Source: Lactobacillus hominis DSM 23910 = CRBIP 24.179 (lineage in GTDB: Bacteria > Bacillota > Bacilli > Lactobacillales > Lactobacillaceae). Taken from it: a DNA stretch of 64,000 bases. The stretch spans positions 248,001 to 312,000 of the forward strand of contig NZ_CAKE01000002.1 of NCBI RefSeq assembly GCF_000296835.1, in the 5' to 3' direction. The number at the start of each line of letters is the position of its first letter. The stretch's first letter is position 1. Below are positions 16,542 through 24,085 of the stretch, piece after piece. A model generated the notes under the pieces. It saw nothing but the letters and a program-made list of their open reading frames with translations. It did no database searches and was not told the DNA's origin. The translations under genes were made by a program, and so were the position numbers.

Positions 16542-17741
16542 TTATCGAACGATAACTGCATAGCGTCCATCAATCCATTGACTTCCGCCTAAGTTATAAA
16601 AGGTTCGCCCATTATTCTTAGCTGTAGCAAAATATTTCCAGCTTGTGCCGTGCTTTAAGCGGCGTCCAGAAAAATGAGTTCCGTTTGGATTATTCCACAT
16701 GTTAACACTGTAGCCAGGTCGATACTTAATTCTAATTACGCCACTCTTTTTGGTTTCTGAACCAACAGTTGGATTGCTAGTTGAATAAAAAGCAATATAT
16801 TGACCATCAACCCACTTATTATTACCCAAGTTATACCAAGTCTTACCATTTTGAATTGCAACCTGGATTACCGCATGAGTCGTGCCATCTTTAAGACGCT
16901 GACCACTAAATCTTGCAGATCTGCCATAGCCGTTCCAAACATTAACAGCACCATTTTTTCTATATTTAATAATGATCTTGCCTTGAATATCTTGTGCAGG
17001 ATATGACGTTACGCCTAATATCTTAGAAAGTTCGCCAGGAAAGTTTGTAATAATTCCTTCAATATTGCCTTGCTGAACTAATTTTCTCATAGTGGCTGGA
17101 TCATTAGCACCGAAAACTAAATATTTCTTACCATGCATCTTTAAGTAATCTGAGATATTTTGATTATAGTAATAACTTGCAAAATATTGATTATCGCCAA
17201 TATCACGGTAGTTACGTCCTAATAATGTCCGCGGAATGTTAGGTGCAAGCTGAGCTAAAAGTTTTAATGATGGCTGCGAAAATGATTCAAACAAAATTCT
17301 GTTCTGTAATCCATAGCTATTAATCAAGTTAACTAATTGTCGCTCCATCCCTGTTGGTGCGGTTTCATTTTTAGTTTCTACCATAAATTTAACATTTGGA
17401 TTATTCTTATATCTTTCGAAAACTTCTTTGAGCGTGTGAATAGGTTCGCCAGATTTATTACGATATTTTAATAAATCTCTATACTTGCTAGATGTAATAT
17501 TTACGTTCGCACCAAAATTATTCTTTAAATTATTATCATGGCTTACCACTAATACGCCGTCGGCAGTTCTATGAATATCCATTTCAATATAATTTGCTCT
17601 TTGAGCAACTGCCCGATCATATGCTTGAAAACTATGCTCGGCATACTTGCCTGCTTCATTATCGCCACGATGCGCAATATTAGTAAAACCAAATAAAAAT
17701 GGTAAAGCAGCCACTCCTAATATAACCTTGGGAAATTTCAT
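16542..17741 (-). CDS. surface glycerophosphodiester phosphodiesterase (GDPD) with two SLAP/SH3-like modules
   Basis: The ATG at 17741, with GGAGG upstream, gives 399 residues. The frame to 17753 begins with a TTG inside the SD. A hydrophobic leader (PKVILGVAALPFLFGFTNIA) leads straight into the catalytic core IAHRGDN. Then come YIEMDIHRTADGVLVVSHDNNL, KFMVETKN and GIITNFPGEL, so both catalytic His residues and the metal-binding Glu/Asp are present. GDPDs release glycerol-3-phosphate from glycerophosphodiesters. Outside the cell this could act on deacylated lipids or poly-glycerophosphate teichoic acid. Two wall-binding modules occupy about 255-399. A paralogue of the same length lies at 20950-22149 in opposite orientation. 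A -10 TATAAT lies at 17809-17814. Confidence 0.9.
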   Translation of the reverse strand: MKFPKVILGVAALPFLFGFTNIAHRGDNEAGKYAEHSFQAYDRAVAQRANYIEMDIHRTADGVLVVSHDNNLKNNFGANVNITSSKYRDLLKYRNKSGEPIHTLKEVFERYKNNPNVKFMVETKNETAPTGMERQLVNLINSYGLQNRILFESFSQPSLKLLAQLAPNIPRTLLGRNYRDIGDNQYFASYYYNQNISDYLKMHGKKYLVFGANDPATMRKLVQQGNIEGIITNFPGELSKILGVTSYPAQDIQGKIIIKYRKNGAVNVWNGYGRSARFSGQRLKDGTTHAVIQVAIQNGKTWYNLGNNKWVDGQYIAFYSTSNPTVGSETKKSGVIRIKYRPGYSVNMWNNPNGTHFSGRRLKHGTSWKYFATAKNNGRTFYNLGGSQWIDGRYAVIVR

Positions 17742-17808
17742 TTTTTCCTCCAAATAAAAAAATCCTAATGATATCTACATTAAGATACGACGTAAATTTT
17801 CTTAAAAG

Positions 17809-17814
17809 ATTATA
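17809..17814 (-). promoter_or_regulatory. -10 element for the GDPD gene
   Basis: TATAAT on the minus strand, about 68 bases before the ATG at 17741. No clear -35 is seen. Confidence 0.4.
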
Positions 17815-17858
17815 CCCTATTTTAGTTATTTTTACCATACTATTTTTATCATTTAATT

Positions 17859-17875
17859 GAGGTCGCAACGAGGTC
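17859..17875 (+). repeat. GAGGTC-N5-GAGGTC direct repeat upstream of the integrase
   Basis: GAGGTC at 17859-17864 and 17870-17875, spaced 11 bp and preceded by AATT. The same arrangement (GAGGTC-N5-GAGGCC) follows the integrase at 19039-19055. These look like recombinase arm- or core-type binding sites. This is inference from symmetry of position. Confidence 0.5.
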
Positions 17876-17889
17876 ATTTTGATAAGATA

Positions 17890-17916
17890 TTTCTTTTAAT
17901 TATTAATTAAAAGAAA
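17890..17916. promoter_or_regulatory. 27-bp perfect palindrome overlapping the integrase ribosome binding site
   Basis: TTTCTTTTAATTA, a central T, then TAATTAAAAGAAA. Its right arm runs into the SD (AAAGGA, 17914-17919). It could be an operator, or a hairpin that hides the SD. Confidence 0.6.
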
Positions 17917-17925
17917 GGAAATATT

Positions 17926-19032
17926 ATGGGAGTATATTTAGATAAAAACGGGACATGGTTTGTTAACAAGTCATGGACCGATACTGGCGGAAAGAGACAT
18001 TTCAAAACGAAGCGTGGCTTTAAAACCAAGAAAGAAGGACAGTTATTTGAAGCTGAACTGATCTTGCAAATAAAAAACAATGTCTATAATTCTGATAATC
18101 CTCGCTTCAGTTCGTACTTTCATGAATGGGTTAAGACTTATAAAGGCGAACTTGATAAAAAGACTAATGCAGTAAGACCTAACACATTGCGCGAATATTT
18201 ACTTGATGAAAAACGGATCATCTATGGCTTAGCTAATCTAAAAATAAAAGATATCACTCGCTTTCATTATCAAAATTTTATTAATGAATTCGGCCAATCT
18301 CATGCACAAATCACAGTTAAAAAACTCAACAATCATATTCGAGCATGTGTGAAATATGCTATAGAAGATGGATTAATTCAACGCGATTTTACCAAAGGAG
18401 TTCAACTTAGCTTCAATCCTAAAAATACACGTCAATTAACCTATCTCGAAGATTATCAATTAAAGCAATTATTGCATCACCTCCTTAAAATTCGAAATTC
18501 TAATTATTCTGGCGTTTACATGATTATTACAATTATGTATACAGGTCTGCGTGAAAGCGAAGCAGCTGGCCTTACATGGGACTGCGTGAACTTTGATAAT
18601 TTAACCTTAAATATTAATAAAGCATGGGATTATAAACAAAAAGACTATTCACCAACTAAGAATAAGTCTTCTCAACGAATTATCGGAATGTCACCCAAAT
18701 TAGCATCCTTACTTAAAGAACTCAAAGATAATCATCCCACCAAAGTTTTTTGGTCAAAAAGCTATCAGACACTCCCTCAATCGCGGAGTTTAATTGACAC
18801 TTTAAGACGCAGTTTAAAAGAATTAAATATTAATGCATCAGGTGTGCATATCCATTCTTTACGTCATTCTCAAGTAGCAATTTTGCTTAATGCGGACATC
18901 AATATTTACGATATTGCGCAGCGTTTAGGACATGAGGATATCAAAACGACACAAAAAATTTATGCTTATCAATTTAAAAAGCACCAAGCCAAGGTTAATA
19001 AAAAAATCAACCAAGCACTTGATGCTATTTAA
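17926..19032 (+). CDS. tyrosine recombinase / phage-type integrase
   Basis: 368 residues. The N-terminal arm-DNA-binding domain (about 1-55, GTWFVNKSWTDTGGKRHFKTKRGFKTKKEG) is of the phage/ICE integrase type. A SAM-like core-binding domain spans about 60-160 and the catalytic domain about 170-365. Catalytic residues are visible: Arg in TGLRESEA, H-x-x-R in IHSLRHSQ, His in RLGHEDIKTTQ and Tyr in KIYAYQ. The protein therefore looks intact and active. No phage or conjugation genes accompany it. It lies between the first GDPD and the silent S-layer gene, about 80 bases outside the left inverted repeat. It is flanked by paired GAGGTC motifs. It may be a remnant of an element or the recombinase of the S-layer switch. 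Confidence 0.93.
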   Translation: MGVYLDKNGTWFVNKSWTDTGGKRHFKTKRGFKTKKEGQLFEAELILQIKNNVYNSDNPRFSSYFHEWVKTYKGELDKKTNAVRPNTLREYLLDEKRIIYGLANLKIKDITRFHYQNFINEFGQSHAQITVKKLNNHIRACVKYAIEDGLIQRDFTKGVQLSFNPKNTRQLTYLEDYQLKQLLHHLLKIRNSNYSGVYMIITIMYTGLRESEAAGLTWDCVNFDNLTLNINKAWDYKQKDYSPTKNKSSQRIIGMSPKLASLLKELKDNHPTKVFWSKSYQTLPQSRSLIDTLRRSLKELNINASGVHIHSLRHSQVAILLNADINIYDIAQRLGHEDIKTTQKIYAYQFKKHQAKVNKKINQALDAI

Positions 19033-19038
19033 TAAATT

Positions 19039-19055
19039 GAGGTCAATTTGAGGCC
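19039..19055 (+). repeat. GAGGTC-N5-GAGGCC direct repeat downstream of the integrase
   Basis: Same 11-bp spacing and same AATT prefix as the pair at 17859-17875. It starts 7 bases after the integrase stop. Confidence 0.5.
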
Positions 19056-19109
19056 AAGATCTAAAAATTTTCCTTATCTTTCTTTTAATAATACCTACCC
19101 TGCAGCAGT

Positions 19110-19239
19110 TTTATAGACCTCTGATCTTTGATGAAGGGATTTTGTACAATTATGGGCGATTTCACGATGAGCCTTTTGCCTATTACATTTGTATTATCAA
19201 GGAGGAAAAGACCACATGAAGAAAAATGTTAAATATTTA
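19110..19239. repeat. left arm of 130-bp perfect inverted repeat (S-layer switch)
   Basis: All 130 bases equal the reverse complement of 26868-26997 (coordinate sum 46107, no gaps). With two mismatches the identity runs on to 19274. The repeat covers the 5' leader, the SD AAGGAGG and the first codons of the S-layer gene. Confidence 0.97.
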
Positions 19240-20865
19240 GGTGCTGCTGCAGCTGCATTGTTAGCTGTTGCTCCCGTAGTTGCTTCAACTACTGTTGCTA
19301 ATGCTGATACTGTTGTAGGCGACGATATGGCTGCTGGTTCTACTACACCAGCTAACCCACAATATCCAGCAATTACTCTCGATGGCTCGGTTAATGCAAA
19401 CGTTAATACTAGCGTTAGTTCATTAACTTCAGTATCAGCAGTTAAAAATGCTTTAAAGGTTTCCGGTGTTAACGGTGCATTTATTGCTGGTGTTCAATCT
19501 GCAAAGGTTTCTGAGCAAAATAATGGTGGAAACGCTGTAAGTTCTTTACAAGAAGGTAAAACTTACTGGGTTCAAACTACTATTACTCTTGCTGGATTAG
19601 AAGCTAACAAGACTTACACTATTAACGGTAAGGAATACAAGTCTGATGCTCGTGGTGTTATTAATGGCTTAAACAACGATGGTAAAGGTGTATTTGTTGC
19701 TTACAGCTTTGTTGCACAAAACCCAGAAGCAGTTGGTAACCCATACTTCTCATTCAATGGTGCTAACATTGCAAATGGCTCTTTTGTAAACAACAAATTT
19801 GATATTCCTGCAAATGTTTCAGACATTAAGAACATTTGGACTGGTACTACTGCTAAACTTCTTGCCAGATATGAAGCAGCTAACACTAGTATCCAACCAG
19901 CAACTATCACTACTACTGATGCTCAAATTAAGGAACAATTAGCTAACCAAGGTGTTTCAGTTGCTGATAATGGTGCAATTTCTGCTAAAGCACAAAGCTT
20001 TAACGTAACTTTAACCGCAGTTAACCCAGTTAATAACTCATTGACTGCTACTGTTAAATTACAATTCAACAGAAACACTGCATTCCAATTATACCCAATG
20101 ATTCGTTATGAAAATAACTACATTCAACAAGGTGGACATAACTTCCAACAAGTTCCTGCTAACAAGTTGGCATTTAAGGTTAACTCACCAGAAGCTAAGG
20201 CAATTGCTGCAAATCCAGCTAAAGGATTTACTGCTACTACCACTGCTGATGGCACTTCTGGTTTAATTGATATGCACGTTTTGAGTAACAAGGTTGACGC
20301 TTCAACTGTTGGTGTATACCCTGTAACTGTTTACGCAACTAATGCTAATGGTTACAAGACCACTTACAGCTTCAACGTAACTATTTTACCAGTTGCTGCA
20401 TCAAACACTCGTACTGCGGTTGTTAACTACAAGCCAGGTTACGGTGTAAACATTTGGAACGTATTAAGTTCTACTAGTGTTGCATTTACTGGTAACCGTC
20501 AAGCTTCAGGCTCAACTGTAACTATTTACGGTGAAAAGACCGTTAACGGAACTAAGTACTACCAAATCAATAAGGAAGGTACTCAATTCATCCAAGCACA
20601 ATACATCGACGGTGAAACTACCACTCCATCTACTAAACCTTCAACTTCATCAAACGAAGAAAAGGTTTCAGGTGTAGCAACTGTTGTTTACAACGGTCGT
20701 GGTGGTGTAAAACTTCTTAACGGTGAAGGTAAATACCAATCACAAGTTGTTAAGAACCGTTCTGCATGGAAAGTCTTTGCTAAGAAGACTATCAATGGTC
20801 GTGAAATGTACCGTATCGGTAACGACAACCAATGGATTCCAGCTCAATACGTTAACTTCCGTTAA
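19216..20865 (+). CDS. slpB: S-layer protein, silent (promoter-less) copy in this orientation
   Basis: The ATG at 19216 follows SD AAGGAGG and gives 549 residues. A frame from a TTG at 19189 would read through the SD. The signal peptide is typical for lactobacillar S-layer proteins (MKKNVKYLGAAAAALLAVAPV...VANA). A Val/Thr/Asn-rich self-assembly region (about 31-395) ends in an Ig-like strand set, VGVYPVTVYATNANGYKTTYSFNVTI. Two wall-binding modules then follow: YKPGYGVNIWNVLSS... and YNGRGGVKLLNGEGKYQ...WIPAQYVNFR. It is codon-biased like highly expressed genes. I find no strong promoter in the 80 bases between the integrase and the repeat. The symbol is provisional, by analogy with the L. 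acidophilus silent gene. Confidence 0.88.
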   Translation: MKKNVKYLGAAAAALLAVAPVVASTTVANADTVVGDDMAAGSTTPANPQYPAITLDGSVNANVNTSVSSLTSVSAVKNALKVSGVNGAFIAGVQSAKVSEQNNGGNAVSSLQEGKTYWVQTTITLAGLEANKTYTINGKEYKSDARGVINGLNNDGKGVFVAYSFVAQNPEAVGNPYFSFNGANIANGSFVNNKFDIPANVSDIKNIWTGTTAKLLARYEAANTSIQPATITTTDAQIKEQLANQGVSVADNGAISAKAQSFNVTLTAVNPVNNSLTATVKLQFNRNTAFQLYPMIRYENNYIQQGGHNFQQVPANKLAFKVNSPEAKAIAANPAKGFTATTTADGTSGLIDMHVLSNKVDASTVGVYPVTVYATNANGYKTTYSFNVTILPVAASNTRTAVVNYKPGYGVNIWNVLSSTSVAFTGNRQASGSTVTIYGEKTVNGTKYYQINKEGTQFIQAQYIDGETTTPSTKPSTSSNEEKVSGVATVVYNGRGGVKLLNGEGKYQSQVVKNRSAWKVFAKKTINGREMYRIGNDNQWIPAQYVNFR

Positions 20866-20889
20866 TAATTGAGAATCAATTCAAGTAAA

Positions 20890-20921
20890 AAAGGTCGACT
20901 CTTTTAGAGGCGGCTTTTTTC
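20890..20921 (+). terminator. terminator after the left S-layer gene
   Basis: Imperfect hairpin GTCGACTC-TTTTA-GAGGCGGC followed by TTTTTT. It resembles the terminator of the right copy at 25204-25237. Confidence 0.75.
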
Positions 20922-20949
20922 ATGCAATTTATTAATTTTGTGAGGAAAA

Positions 20950-22149
20950 ATGAAAGCTAAAAAATGTTTAGTTGCTTTGGCAGCTTTACCATTTTTATTC
21001 GGTTTTACTAATATTGCATACCGTGGAGATAATCAAAATGGAAAGTATGCTGAACATTCATACCAAGCTTACGATCGCGCGTTGACCGAACAGGCTAACT
21101 ATTTAGAGTTAGACATTCATAAGACAAGCGATAATGTGCTAGTAGTAAGTCATGACAACAATCTCAGTAGATTATTTGGTGTAGATTTAGACATTAATAA
21201 AACTCCTTACGCCAAATTAGCTCAATATCGTAACCAAGCTGGCGAACCAGTTCATACTCTTGCAGAAGTATTCAATCGTTACAAAAATGATCCAAATATC
21301 AAATTTATGATTGAAACTAAAAACGTGGGATCAGCAACAGGTATGGAAAATGAGCTAGTGAACTTAGTTAGACAATATGGGATGCAAAATCGTGTTTTAT
21401 TTGAGTCGTTTTCTATTCCATCTTTAAATGCTTTAGCACAATTAGCGCCAGAAATTCCACGAACTCAATTATCAGGTAGCTATCAAAACATTGGCGACAG
21501 TCAATATTATGCGAATGGCTATTTTGATTCAAATGTAAGTGCCTATCTTAAGAGCCAAGGTAAGAAATATTTGCTCTGGGGCGTCGATAATGCAGATAAA
21601 ATGCGTCAATTGGTTAATTCTGGTCAAATTGACGGTATTATCACTAATTATCCTGGCACTTTATCTAAAGTTCTTGGAGTAACGCAATATCCAGCTAAAA
21701 ATATTGATGGAACGATAATTGTTAAATACAAGAATAATTATTCAGTAAATCTATGGAATGGTTATGGTAAAAATGCTCATTTCAGTGGTTTGCGCGTTAA
21801 AAACGGTACGTCGCACCATGTAACTCAAGTGGCAATTGAAAATGGCAAGACTTGGTATAAGCTTGACAATAATAAATGGATTGATGGGCAATACGTTGTA
21901 TCCTATGCAGCAAATAAAAACTCTAATAGCGTACCAGTCCAATCTCACGGAGTAATCCAAATTAAGTACAAACCTGGCTTTGGCGTTAACTTATGGGGCA
22001 GCCCTCAAGGTACACACTATTTAGGACGTAGATTAAAGCATGGCAGCCGTTGGAAATACATGGCTACTGCTAATTACAACGGACGTACTTTTTACAATTT
22101 AGGCGGAAGCCAATGGATTGATGGAAAATATGTTATAAAAATTAACTAA
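20950..22149 (+). CDS. GDPD-like surface protein with two SLAP/SH3-like modules, first catalytic His replaced by Tyr
   Basis: 399 residues, the same length and domain order as the GDPD at 16542-17741: hydrophobic leader (CLVALAALPFLFGFTNIA), GDPD domain and two C-terminal wall-binding modules (about 255-399). The core reads IAYRGDN instead of IAHRGDN, and IHKTSDNVLVVSHDNNL instead of IHRTADGVLVVSHDNNL. The HRG histidine, a conserved catalytic residue in this family, is therefore Tyr (codon TAC), while the second His and the ELD acidic pair remain. It may be a poorly active or non-catalytic binding protein. It lies inside the invertible segment, 29 bases after the terminator of the silent S-layer gene. 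The SD is GTGAGG. Confidence 0.85.
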   Translation: MKAKKCLVALAALPFLFGFTNIAYRGDNQNGKYAEHSYQAYDRALTEQANYLELDIHKTSDNVLVVSHDNNLSRLFGVDLDINKTPYAKLAQYRNQAGEPVHTLAEVFNRYKNDPNIKFMIETKNVGSATGMENELVNLVRQYGMQNRVLFESFSIPSLNALAQLAPEIPRTQLSGSYQNIGDSQYYANGYFDSNVSAYLKSQGKKYLLWGVDNADKMRQLVNSGQIDGIITNYPGTLSKVLGVTQYPAKNIDGTIIVKYKNNYSVNLWNGYGKNAHFSGLRVKNGTSHHVTQVAIENGKTWYKLDNNKWIDGQYVVSYAANKNSNSVPVQSHGVIQIKYKPGFGVNLWGSPQGTHYLGRRLKHGSRWKYMATANYNGRTFYNLGGSQWIDGKYVIKIN

Positions 22150-22191
22150 ATAAAAATCCCTCGAAACGTAATGCTTCAAGGGATTTTTTGT

Positions 22192-22713
22192 TTAATCTTT
22201 TAGCAAATCCGCAATAGTTTCATCATTTGGGTGATAAGATTTGTATTGCTTTAAAATGCTAATTAACATATCAAAATTTTGGTCCCAAAAGTCAAAATTA
22301 TCCTGATATGATTTTACTTTATTTAGGTCATTATAGTTATCTTTTACATAAATACTAGGTTTTGCAAAATTTCCGTTAGTATATCGTTGATAATCATGAT
22401 GGTAAAGAATGAATAATATTTCTATTTCCGGTCTAGTAGTAAGATTAATGACTTCAGAAATTTTACGTTCATACGCTTTCGGCACGTTAAAATTCTCTGC
22501 TCGTGAATCAAGAATTCGATAAACGCGTATCTTTCTGTCAAAACTTTTATCCAAAAATTGGCTTGCAAAACGTTTACCGTTACGACACCGAATAATTTCT
22601 TCTTGTAACATGTCTTGACGATTAAACTTAAGTGCATCATGAGCAAGCAAAACATCAATAATTGCTCGTTCAGTGTTTCCTTCCGTAATAATGGCGATTA
22701 ATTCGTTACTCAT
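22192..22713 (-). CDS. small TOPRIM/RloB-like partner protein of the upstream AAA ATPase
   Basis: The ATG at 22713 overlaps the end of the ATPase gene by 8 bases and gives 173 residues. A longer frame to 22803 would overlap the ATPase widely and has no SD. The N-terminus LIAIITEGNTERAIIDVLL matches the beta1-Glu-helix of TOPRIM nucleases (compare IFCEGETEENYF in RloB). A later RVYRILDSRAENF strand may hold the acidic pair, but the second Asp of DxD is not evident. PEIEILFILYHHDYQRY resembles the EIW helix of RloB. Genes of this size next to an AAA15-type ATPase are known from RloAB, AbiL and PARIS-like phage defence. I cannot place it in a named family. Confidence 0.6.
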   Translation of the reverse strand: MSNELIAIITEGNTERAIIDVLLAHDALKFNRQDMLQEEIIRCRNGKRFASQFLDKSFDRKIRVYRILDSRAENFNVPKAYERKISEVINLTTRPEIEILFILYHHDYQRYTNGNFAKPSIYVKDNYNDLNKVKSYQDNFDFWDQNFDMLISILKQYKSYHPNDETIADLLKD

Positions 22714-23938
22714 GCTTATCTTGCACCACTTTCTTTGTAGCCTTTTTAAGTGCCAAATAAGCAGAGTATTCAGGAGCCGTGCCTCCAAGATAATCCGATT
22801 CAAATACTTCGGCTTTCTTTAGATCACTTCTTACATTAGCAGCAGAATATCTTTGCAGTTCAATCTTATCATTTCTCTTGGCAACATAGACTTCGTCGCC
22901 TCTATCCAAATCATTTAATAATTCAGAATAATGGGTACTAAAAATTAACGTCGCCCGATTAATATTAATCTTTGGGTCAGAAAAGTCTTCGATGAATGAG
23001 CGTACAATTGCATGATTAAAGTGATTTTCTAACTCATCAACAAACATTATGCCACCTGTTTTTAAAGCAATCATTACACGTCCATAGAGAGTGATACCTT
23101 TAGCTGTTCCTGAAGACAGATAATGCTGTATTACATCAAATCCTGTCGCAGTAATTTCTTCTTCTGCATTTTTAAATTTTAAATGATAGATAATCTTTTT
23201 AATGTGATTAGCATCATCAGTTTCTGATTCAATATTTAAGTACTCAATAGAAGGATCTAAAAAGTTCAATATTGCAACAGGTACTTTTTCCTCATCGTAA
23301 AATAGAGCATTGATATTGGCTAACATTAAGTTGTCGAATATTAATTGGCAATGATAATCTTCTTTCGTCAAAATCAACCTAAATATTGAATCATCAGGTG
23401 ATAAGATCGAGGAAGCCAACTCTCCCAAGTCTTTTCGGTTATATAAAGGCTCAATATTGTCAAAATTCAATATTTCTTTTTTAGTTAATCTATCTTTAAA
23501 TTCCTTACGATAAATTAATTCATTATCAATGATCCATTTTTTATTTAGTTTATCTCTAGTTTGCTTAAAAGTTACTACATCTTTATAAAGCAATCGATCT
23601 GTACCATAAAAATAAGTAGTAATAGTAATAGGCTGGTCACCAACTAAGATGTCTTGTAGAGAAGTTTGGTCAATTGAATTTCCATATAGCAATAATTGAA
23701 GCATACCAATAATCGTTCTCATAATTGTTGTTTTACCCGTAGCATTTTTTCCTACGATCGTGATCAAATTATTAATCCATAAATTACCCGCAAGATTTGT
23801 TAATTGATCTCGAGTATTTTCTGTGATACGGGCATCACTCATTAGAGAGAACTCTAATCCATTTTTGAAAAGTGGATGATTTTCTATTTTCATTTTTAGA
23901 AAATATAAATTGTTATCAACTGTGGTTATATTTTTCAT
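22706..23938 (-). CDS. AAA15/OLD-like ATPase, first gene of a putative defence pair
   Basis: 410 residues. LKMKIENHPLF starts the SMC-like strand. Walker A is ITIVGKNATGKTTIM (about residue 60-70). A signature-like YLSSGTAKGITLYGR, Walker B GIMFVDELENHF and the switch His in LIFSTHYSELL all occur in order in the C-terminal half. This is the layout of overcoming-lysogeny-defect-like and RloA/AriA-type ATPases, which hold or activate a nuclease partner. The TOPRIM-like gene overlaps its 3' end, so translation is coupled. The pair is transcribed from the region at 23957-24015, which has a 15-bp palindrome and a 14-bp tandem repeat. It is located inside the invertible S-layer segment. Confidence 0.85.
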   Translation of the reverse strand: MKNITTVDNNLYFLKMKIENHPLFKNGLEFSLMSDARITENTRDQLTNLAGNLWINNLITIVGKNATGKTTIMRTIIGMLQLLLYGNSIDQTSLQDILVGDQPITITTYFYGTDRLLYKDVVTFKQTRDKLNKKWIIDNELIYRKEFKDRLTKKEILNFDNIEPLYNRKDLGELASSILSPDDSIFRLILTKEDYHCQLIFDNLMLANINALFYDEEKVPVAILNFLDPSIEYLNIESETDDANHIKKIIYHLKFKNAEEEITATGFDVIQHYLSSGTAKGITLYGRVMIALKTGGIMFVDELENHFNHAIVRSFIEDFSDPKININRATLIFSTHYSELLNDLDRGDEVYVAKRNDKIELQRYSAANVRSDLKKAEVFESDYLGGTAPEYSAYLALKKATKKVVQDKHE

Positions 23939-23956
23939 CGCTTATTCTCCCTAGTG

Positions 23957-23984
23957 TGTATTATGTAGTATGTATTATGTAGTA
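23957..23984. repeat. two tandem 14-bp repeats in the ATPase promoter region
   Basis: TGTATTATGTAGTA occurs twice head to tail, a few bases before the SD of the ATPase gene. It may be an operator or simply slippage. Confidence 0.7.
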
Positions 23985-24000
23985 TTTACAATTTATATTT

Positions 24001-24015
24001 TACACAATTTGTGTA
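24001..24015. promoter_or_regulatory. 15-bp palindrome, candidate operator of the ATPase pair
   Basis: TACACAA-T-TTGTGTA, a perfect 7-bp inverted repeat about 65 bases before the ATG at 23938, where a -35 box would be expected. No regulator gene is adjacent. Confidence 0.5.
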
Positions 24016-24045
24016 TTTTTATACAGATAAAACGTTTAAAAATGT

Positions 24046-24081
24046 AAAAAGAGATTCAAAAATTAATTGAATCTCTTTTTT
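24046..24081 (-). terminator. terminator after the acyltransferase gene
   Basis: GAGATTCAA / TTGAATCTC stem with A/T runs, 5 bases after the stop at 24086 on the minus strand. Confidence 0.85.
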
Positions 24082-24085
24082 CTGT

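Noticed and set aside
17926-19032. A prophage or integrative element
   Set aside because: Only the integrase is present. There are no repressor, excision, replication, structural or conjugation genes and no tRNA gene to act as attachment site.
19189-19215. TTG start of the S-layer proteins (extra MYYQGGKDH) in both copies
   Set aside because: The extra codons include the SD itself. The ATG at 19216 / 26891 gives a standard signal peptide.
22714-22803. Longer start of the TOPRIM-like protein
   Set aside because: The extra 30 residues lie within the ATPase gene, have no SD and do not look like a domain. The ATG at 22713 fits translational coupling.
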